A stretch of DNA of 64,000 bases from Marinobacter zhejiangensis. Lineage in GTDB: Bacteria; Pseudomonadota; Gammaproteobacteria; Pseudomonadales; Oleiphilaceae. This document shows, one piece after another, positions 36,747 to 46,690 of this stretch. Position numbers and translations under genes: made by a program. The notes under the pieces were generated by a model. The model was given only the letters and a program-made list of their open reading frames with translations. It did not search any database and was not told the DNA's origin. Where the stretch lies: NCBI RefSeq assembly GCF_900114775.1, contig NZ_FOUE01000001.1, forward strand, positions 992,001 to 1,056,000, given 5' to 3'. Within the stretch, counting starts at the first letter, position 1. Each line of letters opens with the position of its first letter.

Positions 36747-38918
36747 ATGACCACCAATAACCAAACCATCACCGAGAGTGATGACCACATGCTGGCCCAT
36801 GGCGTCGACGATGAGCCGGTGGAAGGTAACCGCCGCCTGTTCGATCGGCGCCTGCTGGTCGTTGTCTCTGTTCTGGCCATCGCCTACGCAGTTTTCCATC
36901 TCTATGCGCTGAACATCTCGCCGCTGGAGACCTGGTCGTACCGCATCATCCACGTTTGTGGTGCCCTGGTGCTGGGGTATGTGCTGTTTTCCGGCGCCCG
37001 TTTTATCGAACCCGGTTCGGTCACCGGCGGGTTCCGCTGGACCAGTTGGGCGGCGTTGATCCTGCTGGTTCCGGCCGGCTATGCGCTGTTCCAGACCCTG
37101 CACATGTATCAGCTGGTTCAGGACGGCGCGATGAGGCTGCCGGCTGAGCTGGAGACCTGGCACTTCGGCTGGCCGTTGTTGGCGGCGACCGGGTTTGGCA
37201 TTGTGTTGAGCTGGTTGCACAAGCGTGAACGCTCGGCCTTCAGCCTGCCGGATCTGGTACTGGTGGTCTCGACCATTGCGACCGCGGCCTACCTGCTGGT
37301 GGTCTACAACACACCGATGCGGATGAGCACCGGTACGCCATTTGCGCCGGTGGGCATTTCCTTTGCGGCGGTCGCTGGTAGCGCGCTGATCATGGAAATG
37401 ACCCGGCGGGTGGCTGGCCTTGCGCTGGTCATCATCGCCCTGGTGTTCCTCGGTTATGTCTTCGCCGGTCCCTACCTGCCCGGTTTCCTCGGCTACCCGG
37501 GGTTGTCGGTGCAGCGTTTCTTCAGCCAGGTATATACCGATGCCGGTGTGCTCGGTCCCACCACGGCGGTGTCGTCAACCTACATCATCCTGTTCATCAT
37601 CTTTGCGGCCTTCCTGCAGGCCTCCAAAGTGGGTGACTACTTCGTCAACTTCGCGTTTGCGGCTGCCGGGCGTACCCGCGGCGGCCCGGCCAAGGTGGCG
37701 ATCTTCGCATCCGGCCTGATGGGCATGATCAATGGCACCAGTGCCGGTAACGTGGTGTCCACCGGCTCCCTGACTATTCCGCTGATGAAGCGGGTTGGCT
37801 ACAGCAAGCAGACTGCGGGTGCGGTTGAAGCCGCGGCTTCTACCGGTGGCCAGATCATGCCGCCGATCATGGGGGCAGGCGCTTTCATCATGGCGGAAAT
37901 TACCGGTATTCCCTACACCGACATTGCCATTGCGGCCATCATCCCGGCGATCCTGTACTTCGCCTCGGTTTACTTCATGGTGGACCTGGAAGCGGCCCGC
38001 CTTGGCATGCGTGGCATGCGCGAGGACGAACTGCCGTCACTCAAGCGCTTGGCTCGTCAGGCCTACCTGTTCGTGCCTATCCTGATCCTGATTGTGGCGT
38101 TGTTTATGGGCTACTCGGTCATTCGTGCCGGTACCCTGGCGACGGTCTCTGCGGTAGTGGTGAGCTGGCTGTCGCCTCACAAGATGGGGTTGCGTTCGAT
38201 TCTCAACGCATTGCAGCTCTCGGGGATCATGTCGGTCCAGATTATCGTGGTGTGTGCCTGCGCCGGGGTGATTGTTGGTGTGATCTCGCTGACCGGTGTG
38301 GGCGCCCGTTTCTCCTCCCTGTTGCTGGGCGTGGCTGAAACCAGCCAGTTGCTGGCGCTGGTGTTTGCCATGTTCATCTCGGTGTTGCTGGGCATGGGCA
38401 TGCCGACAACGGCCGCCTACGCGGTAGCGGCGTCGGTGGTGGCACCGGGGTTGGTGCAGCTGGGGATTGAACCGCTAACGGCGCACTTCTTTGTGTTCTA
38501 TTTCGCGGTGGTATCGGCGATCACACCACCGGTGGCGCTGGCGTCCTATGCCGCTGCAGGTATTTCCGGGGCCAATGCCATGGAAACCTCGGTCGCGTCG
38601 TTCCGCATCGGGCTGTCCGCCTTTATCGTTCCGTTCATGTTTTTCTACAACGGTGCGCTGCTGATGGATGCCGGCTGGTTCGACATCGCTCGTGCTCTGG
38701 TGACCGCGACCTTTGGGGTCTACCTGCTGTCCAGTGCGGTACAGGGCTGGTTTGTCCGCACCGCGGCCCCCGGGTTTGTCCGGTTGCTGCTGCTGGCAGC
38801 GGCACTGATGATGATCGAGGGTGGCATGATCACCGACCTCGCCGGTGTGGTGGTGGTTGCGGTGGCGTATGTCATGCAGAAGCGCCGTGGCGAGACCACG
38901 GCTGCGGCTGCAGCCTGA
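36747..38918 (+). CDS. fused TRAP permease (DctQ-DctM type, TAXI system)
   Basis: A 723-residue inner-membrane protein with about 16-18 hydrophobic helices: an N-terminal DctQ-like region of about four helices (residues 30-160) fused to a DctM-like channel. The channel carries GLMGMINGTSAGNVVSTGSLTIPLMKRVGY and GGQIMPPIMGAGAFIMAE, the conserved motifs of TRAP fused permeases. Partner of the TAXI binding protein just upstream. The ion-coupled import should be driven by sodium or protons. Confidence 0.92.
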   Translation: MTTNNQTITESDDHMLAHGVDDEPVEGNRRLFDRRLLVVVSVLAIAYAVFHLYALNISPLETWSYRIIHVCGALVLGYVLFSGARFIEPGSVTGGFRWTSWAALILLVPAGYALFQTLHMYQLVQDGAMRLPAELETWHFGWPLLAATGFGIVLSWLHKRERSAFSLPDLVLVVSTIATAAYLLVVYNTPMRMSTGTPFAPVGISFAAVAGSALIMEMTRRVAGLALVIIALVFLGYVFAGPYLPGFLGYPGLSVQRFFSQVYTDAGVLGPTTAVSSTYIILFIIFAAFLQASKVGDYFVNFAFAAAGRTRGGPAKVAIFASGLMGMINGTSAGNVVSTGSLTIPLMKRVGYSKQTAGAVEAAASTGGQIMPPIMGAGAFIMAEITGIPYTDIAIAAIIPAILYFASVYFMVDLEAARLGMRGMREDELPSLKRLARQAYLFVPILILIVALFMGYSVIRAGTLATVSAVVVSWLSPHKMGLRSILNALQLSGIMSVQIIVVCACAGVIVGVISLTGVGARFSSLLLGVAETSQLLALVFAMFISVLLGMGMPTTAAYAVAASVVAPGLVQLGIEPLTAHFFVFYFAVVSAITPPVALASYAAAGISGANAMETSVASFRIGLSAFIVPFMFFYNGALLMDAGWFDIARALVTATFGVYLLSSAVQGWFVRTAAPGFVRLLLLAAALMMIEGGMITDLAGVVVVAVAYVMQKRRGETTAAAAA

Positions 38919-38927
38919 GGCCGGAAC

Positions 38928-38951
38928 TCCCGGGCGTCGCACCGCCCGGGA
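38928..38951. terminator. hairpin after the TRAP permease
   Basis: TCCCGGGCG / CGCCCGGGA with a 6-base loop, 10 bases after the permease stop. No T-run follows, so it may be a weak terminator or an mRNA-stabilising hairpin before the kinase gene. Confidence 0.4.
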
Positions 38952-39023
38952 ACTTGCCATACACTGTAGAAGCCTCTGGTTGCCCTCGCTGGTAGCCGGG
39001 GCTTTCCTGTTTAAGGCTGAGCC

Positions 39024-40841
39024 ATGGTGTATCGACTTGCAATTGCTGGGTTGTACTTGCTGACGACGGCGCTGTGCTGGTTGCTGGGCGGCTGGTATGG
39101 CTATTACCTGCTGGAAGAGGAGAGCCTGAAAGAGTCTTTCCGTTACCAACAGCTGGTGGGCAACGAACTCAACCGCTATCGCCCCATTCCGGAGCTGGCG
39201 GCCCAGCACCCGGCCATGCGGGCTGTACTCGAGCACCCGGAAGATGTTGGTCTGGTGTTGCAGAGCAATATCCAGATGGCACGCATGGCCGACATTGTCG
39301 GTGCCTCCGACGTCTATCTGCTGGATATGTCCGGGCTGACCATCGCCCACAATAACTACAACCAGGCCGACAGTTTCATCGGCCGGCGCTTTGATTACCG
39401 ACCCTATTTTCAGGATGCGGTGAGTGGCCGGGATACCGCCCTGTATTTTGCCCTGGGCATCACCTCGGGCCAGCGCGGGCTCTACTTCTCCCACCCGGTG
39501 TGGTCAGCACGGGGCGACATGCTCGGGGTGTTGGCGGTAAAGATGCTGGTGACCGAACTGGAAAGCCAGTGGCAGCGCCCGGCGAGCTTTAGCGATGCTG
39601 AAATGGTGGTGCTGGACGGCGATGGAGTCAGCTTCCTGACCAGTCGTCCGGAATGGTTGTACCGCAGCTTTGGCCAGCAGATCGACGGCTCACAGATACC
39701 CCGTGACCTGCAGGAACGATACCCGGGCATGGCGCTGCAGTCGGTGCCCCGAATCGACCTGGGGCGGCCGTTCGGGGTATCGGAGCAGTCGACGCTGGTT
39801 CGCTTTCCCGAGGACAAAGGCGAGCTGGCCTATCTGGTGGTAGCTACGCCGCTGCCGCAACTGGACTGGTCGCTGCGGGTCATTATGGGCACCCAGCCAG
39901 TGCTGGTTTCCCGCATCCAGTTCGTGTTGGTGGGGTCGGTGTTGTTTTTCGGCGGCTTCCTGAGCTGGTTGTATCTGCGCGAGCGGTCCCGGCGAGAGGC
40001 CGAGCTGGCCGAGCGGGGGGTGCAACTGGAACAGCGGGTGGCCGAACGCACCGCCGATCTGGAAAGCTCCAACCGGCGCCTGCAGGACGAGGTTCGCCAG
40101 CGCGAGCGGGCCCAGAATGAGCTGCGGGAAACCCAGCAGGAGCTGATCCAGGCCGCTAAATTAGCGGTGCTGGGGCAGATGTCCGCTGGGTTGAATCACG
40201 AAATGAACCAGCCCCTGACCGCGATCCAGAGCTATGCTGGTAACAGTCGCCGCTTCCTCGAGCGCGGGGAGCTGGCCGCGGTGGATGAGAACCTGGCGGA
40301 AATTGGCGGCCTGTGCCGCAAGATGGCGGAGCTGATCCGTCAGTTCAAGGTGTTTGCCCGCAAATCCGAAGGTCCGCCCTCGGTGGTGGACTTACGACTG
40401 CCCATCGATGCCGCCATGAAAATTATCGCCACCCAGGACGCCTGTGCCGGTATTCGTTTTGGTTGGCGCCGGCCTGTGTACCCGGTGATGTGTCATGGCG
40501 ACCTGATCCGGTTGGAACAGGTGATGGTGAACCTGATGGCAAATGCGGCCCAGGCCGTAGCTTCAGTGTCTGCGCCTGCGGTGGAAATAGATATTGTCGA
40601 TGGTGGTGACAACTGGCTGTGCATTGTTCGAGATAACGGCCCGGGGCTGCCCAGCGACAGCGAGCAGATGTTTGAGCCGTTCTTTACCACCAAGTCCCTG
40701 CACCAGGGACTGGGCCTTGGCCTGTCGATCTCCCGGCAAATCGTCGAAGCGCTCGGCGGTAAACTCACGGGCCGTAACCGGAGCGTTGGCTTCGGCGCCG
40801 AATTCATTATCGAACTCACCAAGCGGGAAACCAAGGAATGA
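39024..40841 (+). CDS. DctB-like sensor histidine kinase
   Basis: A 605-residue kinase in the DctB architecture: a membrane helix at 5-27, a periplasmic double-PAS/Cache region (about 30-290; DVYLLDMSGLTIAHNNYNQ and RRFDYRPYFQDAVSG are typical of C4-dicarboxylate sensors), a second helix at about 298-318, a coiled linker, HisKA with H392 (GLNHEMNQPLTA) and HATPase (GLGLGLSIS). Its stop overlaps the regulator start (ATGA). With that regulator it should sense the TRAP substrate or a related organic acid and activate sigma-54 promoters. Confidence 0.9.
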   Translation: MVYRLAIAGLYLLTTALCWLLGGWYGYYLLEEESLKESFRYQQLVGNELNRYRPIPELAAQHPAMRAVLEHPEDVGLVLQSNIQMARMADIVGASDVYLLDMSGLTIAHNNYNQADSFIGRRFDYRPYFQDAVSGRDTALYFALGITSGQRGLYFSHPVWSARGDMLGVLAVKMLVTELESQWQRPASFSDAEMVVLDGDGVSFLTSRPEWLYRSFGQQIDGSQIPRDLQERYPGMALQSVPRIDLGRPFGVSEQSTLVRFPEDKGELAYLVVATPLPQLDWSLRVIMGTQPVLVSRIQFVLVGSVLFFGGFLSWLYLRERSRREAELAERGVQLEQRVAERTADLESSNRRLQDEVRQRERAQNELRETQQELIQAAKLAVLGQMSAGLNHEMNQPLTAIQSYAGNSRRFLERGELAAVDENLAEIGGLCRKMAELIRQFKVFARKSEGPPSVVDLRLPIDAAMKIIATQDACAGIRFGWRRPVYPVMCHGDLIRLEQVMVNLMANAAQAVASVSAPAVEIDIVDGGDNWLCIVRDNGPGLPSDSEQMFEPFFTTKSLHQGLGLGLSISRQIVEALGGKLTGRNRSVGFGAEFIIELTKRETKE

Positions 40842-42190
40842 CCCAAGCCACTGTTATTTTTGTGGACGACGATGCCGACATTCGCCGGGTTATGGCTCAG
40901 ACCCTGGCGCTGGAGGACATGCCGGCCGAGTGTGTTGGCGATGGTGCCAGTGCCCTGGCAATGATTACCCCGGATTATGAGGGTGTGGTGTTGTGTGACT
41001 ACAACATGCCGGGCATGGACGGTCTGGAGGTGCTGGCTCGGGTGCGCGCCATCGACGACGCCATTCCGCTGATTATCCTGACCGGGCAGGGCGACATCAG
41101 TACCGCGGTTTCGGCGATGCAGAAAGGTGCCTACGATTTCATCGAGAAGCCCTTCGACCATGATGAACTGCTGGAGCTGCTGCGTCACGCCCTGGAAAAA
41201 CGCCATCTGGCCCTCGAGAACCGCCGCCTGAAGGCGCAGCTCAAGCACCTGGCCAAGCCTGGGCCCCGCTTGCTTGGCGATTCACCGACCATGCAGCGGG
41301 TGATTGCGACCATTGACCCGCTGCTGGAGACCTCGGCCAATATCCTGCTGAAGGGCGAGACTGGCGCTGGCAAGGATGCCATCGCCCGCTACATCCATGA
41401 GAACAGCCCGCGGCGACAGCAGAACTATGTGGCTATCAATTGTGGCGCGGTGCCGGAAAACCTGATCGAAAGTGAGCTGTTTGGCCATGAGGCCGGGGCG
41501 TTTACCGGCGCCGAGCGTCGTCGTATCGGCAAGTTTGAGCATGCCCATGGCGGCACCCTGTTTCTGGACGAAGTGGAAAGCATGCCGCTGTCGTTACAGG
41601 TGAAAATCCTGAGGGTGCTGGAAGAGCGCCGACTGGAACGCTTGGGCAGCAACACCCCGGTGGAGGTGGATGTGCGGGTGATTGCGGCGACCAAGGCCGA
41701 CCTCAAACAGCTCAGCGACAGCGGTGAGTTTCGGGCTGACCTGTACTACCGCCTGAATGTGGTCCAGGTGGACATTCCAGCCCTGCGGGAGCGCAAGGAA
41801 GACATTCCCATGCTGTTCCACCACTTTGCCCTGATTGCGGCTGCTCGCTACGACCGTGAAAGTGTTCCCCTGAATGCGGCCCAGGCCGCCCGGCTCATGC
41901 AGTACGACTGGCCGGGCAATGTTCGTGAGCTGCGGAACCTGGCTGAGCGATATGTATTGCTGGGGGTGCTGGCGTTTGAGGAGTCCGGGGTGACCATGCC
42001 ACCCGCAGACCATGATCAGGTCACCCTGGCGGATATGGTGGATGCCTTTGAGCGGAGTGCCATTATCAGTGCCCTTAACGCCAACCGGGGCAGCATCAAG
42101 GACACCATGGCCCAGCTCAAGGTGGCGCGCAAAACGTTGTATGACAAAATGAAGAAGCATGGCCTCAACAAAGAGGCGTTTCGCGACTGA
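40838..42190 (+). CDS. DctD-like sigma-54 response regulator
   Basis: A 450-residue NtrC-family regulator. Receiver domain 1-120 with D54 (LCDYNMPGMDG); AAA+ domain about 143-370 with Walker A GETGAGKD (173-180) and the sigma-54 contact loop GAFTGA (220-225); C-terminal Fis-type helix-turn-helix at about 405-445 (IKDTMAQLKVARKTLYDKM). The gene overlaps the kinase by four bases. The upstream TAXI operon holds a sigma-54 promoter and two palindromes that are good candidates for its target. Confidence 0.92.
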   Translation: MTQATVIFVDDDADIRRVMAQTLALEDMPAECVGDGASALAMITPDYEGVVLCDYNMPGMDGLEVLARVRAIDDAIPLIILTGQGDISTAVSAMQKGAYDFIEKPFDHDELLELLRHALEKRHLALENRRLKAQLKHLAKPGPRLLGDSPTMQRVIATIDPLLETSANILLKGETGAGKDAIARYIHENSPRRQQNYVAINCGAVPENLIESELFGHEAGAFTGAERRRIGKFEHAHGGTLFLDEVESMPLSLQVKILRVLEERRLERLGSNTPVEVDVRVIAATKADLKQLSDSGEFRADLYYRLNVVQVDIPALRERKEDIPMLFHHFALIAAARYDRESVPLNAAQAARLMQYDWPGNVRELRNLAERYVLLGVLAFEESGVTMPPADHDQVTLADMVDAFERSAIISALNANRGSIKDTMAQLKVARKTLYDKMKKHGLNKEAFRD

Positions 42191-42229
42191 GGCCCCTGCC
42201 ATACCAGAAAATCGGCCGGCAGGGCCTTT
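42190..42229 (+). terminator. hairpin after the two-component operon
   Basis: AGGCCCCTGCC pairs with GGCAGGGCCT across a roughly 20-base loop, starting at the regulator stop and followed by TTTG. Weak T tract; plausible terminator. Confidence 0.45.
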
Positions 42230-42308
42230 GAAACCGGGACAGCCAGGCCATTGCTGTTTATACTCTCGGGCAGCAATGTCGCATTTCTAACTGTTTGGCC
42301 TGAACGCT

Positions 42309-44540
42309 ATGCGCCAGCCCGTCCTTACTGTTATCTGGGTTCTTTTTGGGTTATTGCTGTCCGGTATGGCCGCTGCGCATTCTGCGGCGGTGGATGTGAC
42401 GGACGGCTGGCAGTACCGCTGGGGCGACTCGCCCTTCAACGAGCAGGGGAAGCCACTCTGGGCTGAGGAACAGCAGCCGCAGGCCTGGGCCGACATCGGC
42501 TTTCCGTCCAATCCCCCTGACCGGGGCGACTACACCAATGTCTGGTACCGGGTGACGCTGCCGGGTGGCGACTGGAACGATCCGGTGCTGTACATCTACA
42601 GCGTGGACCTGATCGTCGAAGTGTACTTTCAGGGTGAACAGATCTATCACTATGGCACCTTTGATGCCAACGGCCAGGGCAAGTTTGAAGGCTGGCCCTG
42701 GCACGCCATTGACCTGCCCCCGAACTTTGCTGGGCAACCGTTGTATTTTCGAGTCTTTTCCGACTACAGCGATATCGGACTCTGGGGTGAAGTCCAGATT
42801 CTGGATCGTGAGGATCTGTACGTCTCCATCATCAAAAACTCCATTGAATCCTTGGTGGTCGCCGGTTTCAGCGGTCTGATTGCGCTGCTGGCCCTGGTGT
42901 TCGCACTGGTCCAGTCCGAGCGCAGGAGTTTTGCCACCGTCGCCCTGTTCTCATTCAGTGTCGGCGCCATGCTGGTGGCCGAAAGCCAGGCCGGGTTGCT
43001 GATTCTCTACGCGCCGTTGTTTTGGGACTACATTGCGGCTGGCTCCTATTTCATGATCCCGGTGGCGATGGCATTGCTGCTGTCCCAGTGGTTGACCAAT
43101 ACCCGCCCGATGGTGATGGACTGGATCTGGAAGCTCCATCTGGTCTATGTACTGGCTGCACTGGGTGCAGCGCTGGCAGGGCTAGTGAACCTGTCTGAAA
43201 CCTTCCCGGTGTTTGACGCCATGTTTGCGGTAACCACCGGGATACTGTTTGTGTCGGTGCTTCGGCGCTGGCGAACCGTGAATACCGAACAGCGATTGGT
43301 CATTGCCGGTTACGCCGTGCTGGCGGTGTTGCTGATGATCGATATGGCGGTGGCCCACAGCCTGCTGCCGTGGGGGCGGGTGCCGGTTAACCTGGGAGCG
43401 CTGGCGTTCTCGCTGGCCATTGTGGCCATCTCCCTGGCGCATTATGGTCGCACCCAGCAAGCCATCCGCCAGCTGAATCAATCGCTGGAACATAAGGTCA
43501 GTGAGCGTACCGAACGGTTGGAGCAGCTGGCACGGCAGGAGCAGGTGCGTTCACGTCAACTGATGCTGGAAAATGAACGCACCGGCTATCTGAACGACCT
43601 GATTGCCGAACTCCAGGATTGCCGGAATCTCAAGGAAGGCTACGCCATATGGGCGAAACGGCTGCCAAGGCTGTGCGGTCCCCTGCGCGGCCAGGCCTAC
43701 GTCAGGCTGGAGCAGGATGCTGGATTTATGCGGATTGCGCAGTGGGGCTCCCCCATGGACGAGATGGCATTGGCCGCGGAAACCCTGGTTTCCGTGCCGC
43801 CGCCATCGCAACTGGGGGCCGCGGCGGGTGATGCCCTGAACTACCCCTGGTGCTTTCACCTTTGCCTCCACAACCAGGACGGTGGGCGCTTTGTTGCGGG
43901 GCTCGTTTTGCTGGAGGAACCGTTGGCCCCGGGCGATGGGGATGCGGACTACAACTCGGCGCAGCTGTTCCTGTCATTGGAGCAGGCCATGCAGAAGACC
44001 TCCATTACCCTCTCCACCCTGGGGTTGAGGCAAGAACTGGAGCGGCTGTCCTACGAGGATTCGCTCACCGGGCTCAAGAATCGGCGCTTTTTTGAGGAGC
44101 TTCTCAACCACGAAGTGGCGTCGGCCCGTCGCAGTGAATTGCCGCTGTCCCTGTTGATCATCGACATCGACCTGTTCAAGCGCTTTAACGACCGTTATGG
44201 CCACCCCGCTGGAGATGCGGCCTTGAAGGCGGTGGCCAAGGTGTTGATGGACGGCGTGCGTGACAGTGATGTGGTGTGCCGCCTGGGCGGTGAGGAGTTC
44301 GTGGTACTGATGCCGGGTTCATCCAATCATCCAACGCTGGATCGTGCGGAACTGTTGCGGCGGTCGGTGTCGGAGCTGACGTTGGACTATGACGGCTCGG
44401 TGCTGGAGACCCTGACTATATCGGTTGGGGTGGCGACCTGGCCAGAAACCACCGAGGCGATTGATCAGCTGTTTCAGGTGGCGGATCAGGCCCTGTACCG
44501 GGCCAAGCAGAATGGTCGGAACTGTGTGTCGGCCGCCTGA
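42309..44540 (+). CDS. 7TMR-DISM diguanylate cyclase
   Basis: A 743-residue protein: signal peptide (1-23), a periplasmic 7TMR-DISM-type ligand domain (about 25-180; TNVWYRVTLPGGDW, IYSVDLIVEVYFQGE), seven membrane helices (about 185-395), a coiled linker (EHKVSERTERLEQLARQEQ), a GAF-like region and a C-terminal GGDEF domain from about 580. The active-site GGEEF near residue 660 is intact, and the I-site RDSD lies five residues upstream, so it is likely an active, feedback-inhibited cyclase. Translated alone; 118 bases after the two-component operon. Confidence 0.9.
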   Translation: MRQPVLTVIWVLFGLLLSGMAAAHSAAVDVTDGWQYRWGDSPFNEQGKPLWAEEQQPQAWADIGFPSNPPDRGDYTNVWYRVTLPGGDWNDPVLYIYSVDLIVEVYFQGEQIYHYGTFDANGQGKFEGWPWHAIDLPPNFAGQPLYFRVFSDYSDIGLWGEVQILDREDLYVSIIKNSIESLVVAGFSGLIALLALVFALVQSERRSFATVALFSFSVGAMLVAESQAGLLILYAPLFWDYIAAGSYFMIPVAMALLLSQWLTNTRPMVMDWIWKLHLVYVLAALGAALAGLVNLSETFPVFDAMFAVTTGILFVSVLRRWRTVNTEQRLVIAGYAVLAVLLMIDMAVAHSLLPWGRVPVNLGALAFSLAIVAISLAHYGRTQQAIRQLNQSLEHKVSERTERLEQLARQEQVRSRQLMLENERTGYLNDLIAELQDCRNLKEGYAIWAKRLPRLCGPLRGQAYVRLEQDAGFMRIAQWGSPMDEMALAAETLVSVPPPSQLGAAAGDALNYPWCFHLCLHNQDGGRFVAGLVLLEEPLAPGDGDADYNSAQLFLSLEQAMQKTSITLSTLGLRQELERLSYEDSLTGLKNRRFFEELLNHEVASARRSELPLSLLIIDIDLFKRFNDRYGHPAGDAALKAVAKVLMDGVRDSDVVCRLGGEEFVVLMPGSSNHPTLDRAELLRRSVSELTLDYDGSVLETLTISVGVATWPETTEAIDQLFQVADQALYRAKQNGRNCVSAA

Positions 44541-44562
44541 TCGGCGACCGACACGGCAGGGG

Positions 44563-46401
44563 TTACATCGCGGCGGGCGCGGGGGGGATGTAGGACTGGG
44601 TAGAGTAATCGTCCAGAGCCGGCTTGCTCAGGGTGCCCACTTCTTCAACGTAATCCACGAATGATTGGGCATAGTCGAGGAAGGTGTCGACGGCCCGGCC
44701 ATCATCGCTGACGGTACCGAAGGTGACATAACCATCCCTGCCACCGGCGGTAAAGCTGTTGGTGACCACGTTCAGCTGCTCTGCGTCGGTCAAAGGGCGC
44801 CATTCGGTACCATCCCGGTCCTTCACTTCGATGTTGAACAGACGCTCACCGGCGGCAAGGTTCATGTCTACTTCCCAGCGCAGGCCGGCGGCATAGGGGT
44901 AAGCGCCGCTGGAGCCGCCGGGTGCGTGGGCAAAATCCACGGCTTCGTTCAGCACCTGGCGGATCTCCGCGCCGGTCATGGTCAGGTCCGTCAGGGTGTT
45001 GGCGAACGGCAGCAGGGTATAGGCATCGCCGATGGTGATGTCGCCCTGGGCGATGTCGGTGCGCACACCGCCGCCGTTCTGGATCGCAACGTCGGCGTTC
45101 TTGCTCAGGTAAAGGAACGCCTGGGCCACCAGGTTGGAGATGTCACTGCCGCGATCCTTGGTCTGGTCATCACAACCTGGAATTTCGCTACGGCCACCGG
45201 CGCCGGGAATTCGCTCCAGACACAGGTCTTCGGTGGCCATGCCGACCACTTTATTGCGGAAGGTATCGAGTTGGTCGGTGTAGACCTTGAGGGCAGCGGC
45301 GACGGTGATGTCGTCTGCAACGAGGCTGAGTTGGGCGTCGTCGGCAATGGCGTCAAGAATGGCCTGACGCTCGTTGCCTGAGGGCTCGTACTCTTCGCCG
45401 GCCTCAGTTTCCCGAACCATGGCATCACCCAACAGCAGGTGGGGCACACCGCTGCATTCACTGACCTTGCCTTCGGCATCCCATTTCACGTTCAGTTCAC
45501 CCACCACCTGGGCATACTGCCAGGCCTGGACTACGCAGACCTTATCGCCATCGGCATTGATTGCCTGCGTGGGGTAAGCGCCCGCCGAGCCCAAGCCATA
45601 AGCATCAAAATCACCCAGCAGGGTGTGGGAGTCACCACCGACAATCACGTCAACGCCAGACAGGGCTTCGGCAAGGGCGATGTCGTTCTGGTACTGGTAA
45701 TGGGTTAGCAGGATGATCTTGTTAACGCCGTCAGCCTGCAGTTCATCGATCATGGCCTGGGCGGTGGTGGTCTCATCCAGGAAGGTGGTGCTTGCCAACG
45801 GGCTGGAGCTGGCCTGGGTCTTGTTGGCGATGTCGATGCCAATGATAGCCACGCGCTGGCCGTCGATCTCCTTCACGGTGTAAGGCTGGATGTAGTCGTT
45901 TTCGGTGACCGGTGCCAGTGGCGTGCCGACGGCCGGTTTGACGTTGGCGGCGAGCACCGGTGTGTTGCAGCTTCCGCTGGCCAGCTGATCGAGGAACTGT
46001 TGGAGGCCCTCGTCGCTGCGGTCGAATTCGTGGTTACCCAGGGCAAAGGCATCGAAGCACACCAGGTTCATCAGTTCGGCATCGGCTTCGCCTTCAAACG
46101 AGGTGAAGTACAGGGTTCCGGTGATGGCATCACCGGCGTGGAGCTTCAGTACGTTATCCAGTGCGGCTTCCCGCTCCATCATCTTGCTGGCGACCCGTGG
46201 AAAACCGCCCGACGCAAACTCGGTTTCCTGACCTGCGATCATCAGGCCAAGGGAACCCGCCTCCAAATGGGAGTGGTGGTCGTTGATGTGAAGGATGTTG
46301 ATTTCAAGGGGGGAGCTCTCTTTGGCTGGGGAGCTGTCATCATCGTTGCAGCCGGCCAATGCCAACAGGGGGATCAGTGCCAAAGCGGGTTTACGAACCA
46401 T
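44563..46401 (-). CDS. 5'-nucleotidase/metallophosphatase lipoprotein
   Basis: A 612-residue lipoprotein (lipobox LAGC, Cys 18) of the bifunctional UDP-sugar hydrolase/5'-nucleotidase family. Metal-binding motifs are intact: ILHINDHHSH, HAGDAITGTLYF, ALGNHEFD, and GGDSHTLL. The C-terminal substrate domain has VAIQNGGGVRTD and a normal length. It should release phosphate from nucleotides at the cell surface or periplasm. GGAGTAAGGAC precedes the ATG. Neighbour of other organophosphate-degrading genes. Confidence 0.9.
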   Translation of the reverse strand: MVRKPALALIPLLALAGCNDDDSSPAKESSPLEINILHINDHHSHLEAGSLGLMIAGQETEFASGGFPRVASKMMEREAALDNVLKLHAGDAITGTLYFTSFEGEADAELMNLVCFDAFALGNHEFDRSDEGLQQFLDQLASGSCNTPVLAANVKPAVGTPLAPVTENDYIQPYTVKEIDGQRVAIIGIDIANKTQASSSPLASTTFLDETTTAQAMIDELQADGVNKIILLTHYQYQNDIALAEALSGVDVIVGGDSHTLLGDFDAYGLGSAGAYPTQAINADGDKVCVVQAWQYAQVVGELNVKWDAEGKVSECSGVPHLLLGDAMVRETEAGEEYEPSGNERQAILDAIADDAQLSLVADDITVAAALKVYTDQLDTFRNKVVGMATEDLCLERIPGAGGRSEIPGCDDQTKDRGSDISNLVAQAFLYLSKNADVAIQNGGGVRTDIAQGDITIGDAYTLLPFANTLTDLTMTGAEIRQVLNEAVDFAHAPGGSSGAYPYAAGLRWEVDMNLAAGERLFNIEVKDRDGTEWRPLTDAEQLNVVTNSFTAGGRDGYVTFGTVSDDGRAVDTFLDYAQSFVDYVEEVGTLSKPALDDYSTQSYIPPAPAAM

Positions 46402-46690
46402 GTCCTTACTCCGTGGTTTGCTGGTTTTTTAAAAACCGAGCTTCCGATCTGGATATGTCAGGGACGTGATGGTTCTGTGGCGATTTGGCGACAGGGGGCG
46501 GCCAGATCTTCCCGGCGCTGAACACGGATGGTGTCATTAGCATCGGATGGGTTGACCGGCAGTCTCGGGAAGTTCCCCACAAGAGCTGACAATTGTTTAA
46601 TCCAAATCTGTCCGCGACCACGGTATGTTGCCTGTAGAGACGCCTGGCAATGGCAGGTAGACACACTCGTTGACGAAGTAAGGGTTTGTT